Below are positions 5,744 to 6,713 of a stretch of DNA of 6,713 nucleotides, piece by piece. How positions within the stretch are numbered: the stretch's first letter is position 1; each line of letters begins with the position of its first letter. Source of the stretch: Candidatus Latescibacterota bacterium. GTDB lineage: Bacteria > Latescibacterota > UBA2968 > GCA-2709665. The notes beneath the pieces were generated by a model. That model did no database searches. It was not told where the DNA came from and was given only the letters and a program-made list of their open reading frames with translations. Made by a program: the position numbers and the translations under genes. Where the stretch lies: positions 1 to 6,713 of the forward strand of contig JASLMQ010000483.1 in the NCBI GenBank assembly GCA_030746455.1. Direction: 5' to 3'.

Positions 5744-5775
5744 CTGCGCTCGACGTGGCGAAGCCCAGCGCGATC

Positions 5776-6713
5776 CTATTCCGGGTAGCGCTCGACGAAG
5801 GGGGGGCGGTCGTCCTCCCACGTTCCGCCGATGGGGCGCATCTGTCCGCTGCCCGAGACCCCTCGGCCGACACCGTCCTTCTCCGGGTCGACGTATTGCG
5901 CGAACCAGTCCTCGAGCGTCTTCCTCATCTCGGCGATCAGGGCGGTCCGGTTGGGATCGTCCACACGGTTGTTCCGCTCGTCCGGATCCTTCACCAGGTT
6001 GTAGAGCTCGTTGGGGCCATCGGGGTATCGATGGATGTACTTCCACTCCCGCGTGCGGACCATCCGGGTGTCACCGTACTCATCGTAGATGACCACGCCG
6101 TCGCGGCCCTCGTCGCTCTCGCCGGCGAGCGAAGGTAGAAAGCTGTGGCCGGGCAGGTTGCGGCCCTCGGGCAGGGGAAGGCCGACGTAGTCGAGCAGCG
6201 TGGGCAGGAAGTCGTAGGAGCAGACCGTGGCGTTCTGCACGTAGCCCGCCGGAATCCTCCCCGGATGGCTGGCCAGGAAGGGGACCTTGACGGAGTTCTC
6301 GTACATGTTGAGTGGATAGGTCCCGTTCCCCTTGCCCCAGAAGCCGTGGTGCCCGCAGCTGAACCCGTTGTCGCTGACGAAGAAGACAACGGTGTTCTCT
6401 CGAATTCCCAGGGATTCCAGTCGGTCCAGGATGCGGCCCACGTTCGCATCCATCGCGGTGACCGCGGCGAAGTAGCCCTTGAGCATCTCCCTGTTGCCAA
6501 GGCAGTTGGTGGTCAGGCTCATGGCCCAGGGGTGTTTGGGTTCCTGAGGGCACGACTCGAAAGGACACGTGTCGTAGGAGTCTACGATGTCCTGCGGGTG
6601 CCCGGTCCAGGGGCTGTGCGGCGCGGTGTAGTGGACGCTGAGGTAGAAGGGCGCCTCGCCATCCGCGTGTCGGTCCAGGAAGTCGAGCGCGTCGTCGGTG
6701 ATCACGTCCGTGA
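5776..6713 (-). CDS. Sulfatase, C-terminal part (cut by right window edge)
   Basis: The open frame enters from the right edge; a GTG at 6703-6705 is an internal Val, not the start, because the sequence is already inside the catalytic domain. Counting from that Val, visible family features are HYTAPHSPW at 25-33, the metal-site motif FVSDNGFSCGHHGFWGKGN at 109-127 (Asp112, Asn113, His119/120), the conserved Lys140 in SVKVPF, YDFLPTLLDYVGLPLP at 164-179, WKYIHRYPDGPNELYNLVKD at 221-240 and a polar tail ending FVERYPE. These place it in the alkaline phosphatase-like sulfatase superfamily (arylsulfatase/heparan N-sulfatase-like type), which removes sulfate esters, usually outside the cytoplasm. 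The Cys/Ser-X-Pro-X-Arg formylglycine motif and any signal peptide lie beyond the window. In this context the substrate is likely a sulfated glycan. The next gene remains start about 390 bases on. Confidence 0.9.
   Translation of the reverse strand, partial: TDVITDDALDFLDRHADGEAPFYLSVHYTAPHSPWTGHPQDIVDSYDTCPFESCPQEPKHPWAMSLTTNCLGNREMLKGYFAAVTAMDANVGRILDRLESLGIRENTVVFFVSDNGFSCGHHGFWGKGNGTYPLNMYENSVKVPFLASHPGRIPAGYVQNATVCSYDFLPTLLDYVGLPLPEGRNLPGHSFLPSLAGESDEGRDGVVIYDEYGDTRMVRTREWKYIHRYPDGPNELYNLVKDPDERNNRVDDPNRTALIAEMRKTLEDWFAQYVDPEKDGVGRGVSGSGQMRPIGGTWEDDRPPFVERYPE

Larger units (their letters stand above)
5387..5775. other. Intergenic spacer with repeats, replacing the front of a lost gene
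   Basis: This 389-base stretch lies between the sulfatase stop and the enolase-superfamily tail. It contains dispersed repeat copy 2 (5399-5493) and a pair of short direct repeats (5710-5743). The rest, 5494-5709, shows no gene, RNA or terminator that I can support. Frames on the minus strand stay open but are rich in Arg, Pro, Ser and Trp and lack a ribosome binding site. Confidence 0.5.

Noticed and set aside
5776..6705. GTG at 6703-6705 as the sulfatase start
   Set aside because: The frame is open upstream to the edge, and the sequence begins in the middle of the catalytic domain, without the formylglycine motif.

Overview
This is a high-GC bacterial window of metagenomic type. Every gene I can support lies on the minus strand, so the cluster is transcribed from right to left. 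The gene mix is a sulfatase, a parallel beta-helix protein, an enolase-superfamily tail, a mannonate dehydratase-like enzyme, a beta-propeller, a small membrane protein and an M81 (MlrC-like) metallopeptidase. This mix suits uncultured bacteria of the PVC or FCB groups (Latescibacterota, Hydrogenedentota and Planctomycetota-like lineages) that degrade sulfated polysaccharides. The assignment is an inference from gene content; no marker gene is present.

Layout from right to left (direction of transcription). The C-terminal part of a sulfatase enters from the right edge and stops at 5776. A 390-base spacer follows (5387-5775). It holds a hairpin-forming dispersed repeat (5399-5493), which abuts the last 59 codons of an otherwise missing mandelate racemase/muconate lactonizing-type gene (5207-5386). 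Sixteen bases beyond the stop of that tail, behind a strong ribosome binding site, starts a 514-residue beta-helix protein (3647-5191). The next spacer (3176-3646) is unusually rich in perfect inverted repeats between 3264 and 3475 and is the most interesting non-coding stretch here. It is followed by a mannonate dehydratase-like TIM-barrel enzyme (2213-3175) and, 42 bases on, a beta-propeller gene (1426-2170) split by a one-base frameshift in a C-run. After that come an A-rich heptad repeat (1378-1419), a small secreted or membrane glycine-rich protein (550-1173), a second copy of the dispersed hairpin repeat (331-424), and the first 101 codons of an M81-family protein that runs off the left edge (1-305).

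How the genes could work together (inference): sulfatase, beta-helix polysaccharide-binding or lyase protein, sugar-acid dehydratase of the enolase superfamily and mannonate dehydratase are the typical parts of a pathway that desulfates and depolymerises uronate-containing glycans and sends the uronic acid to 2-keto-3-deoxygluconate. The locus looks worn: one gene is reduced to its 3' end next to a repeat, one is frameshifted, and three spacers carry hairpin elements sharing the octamer CCTGTCCC/GGGACAGG.
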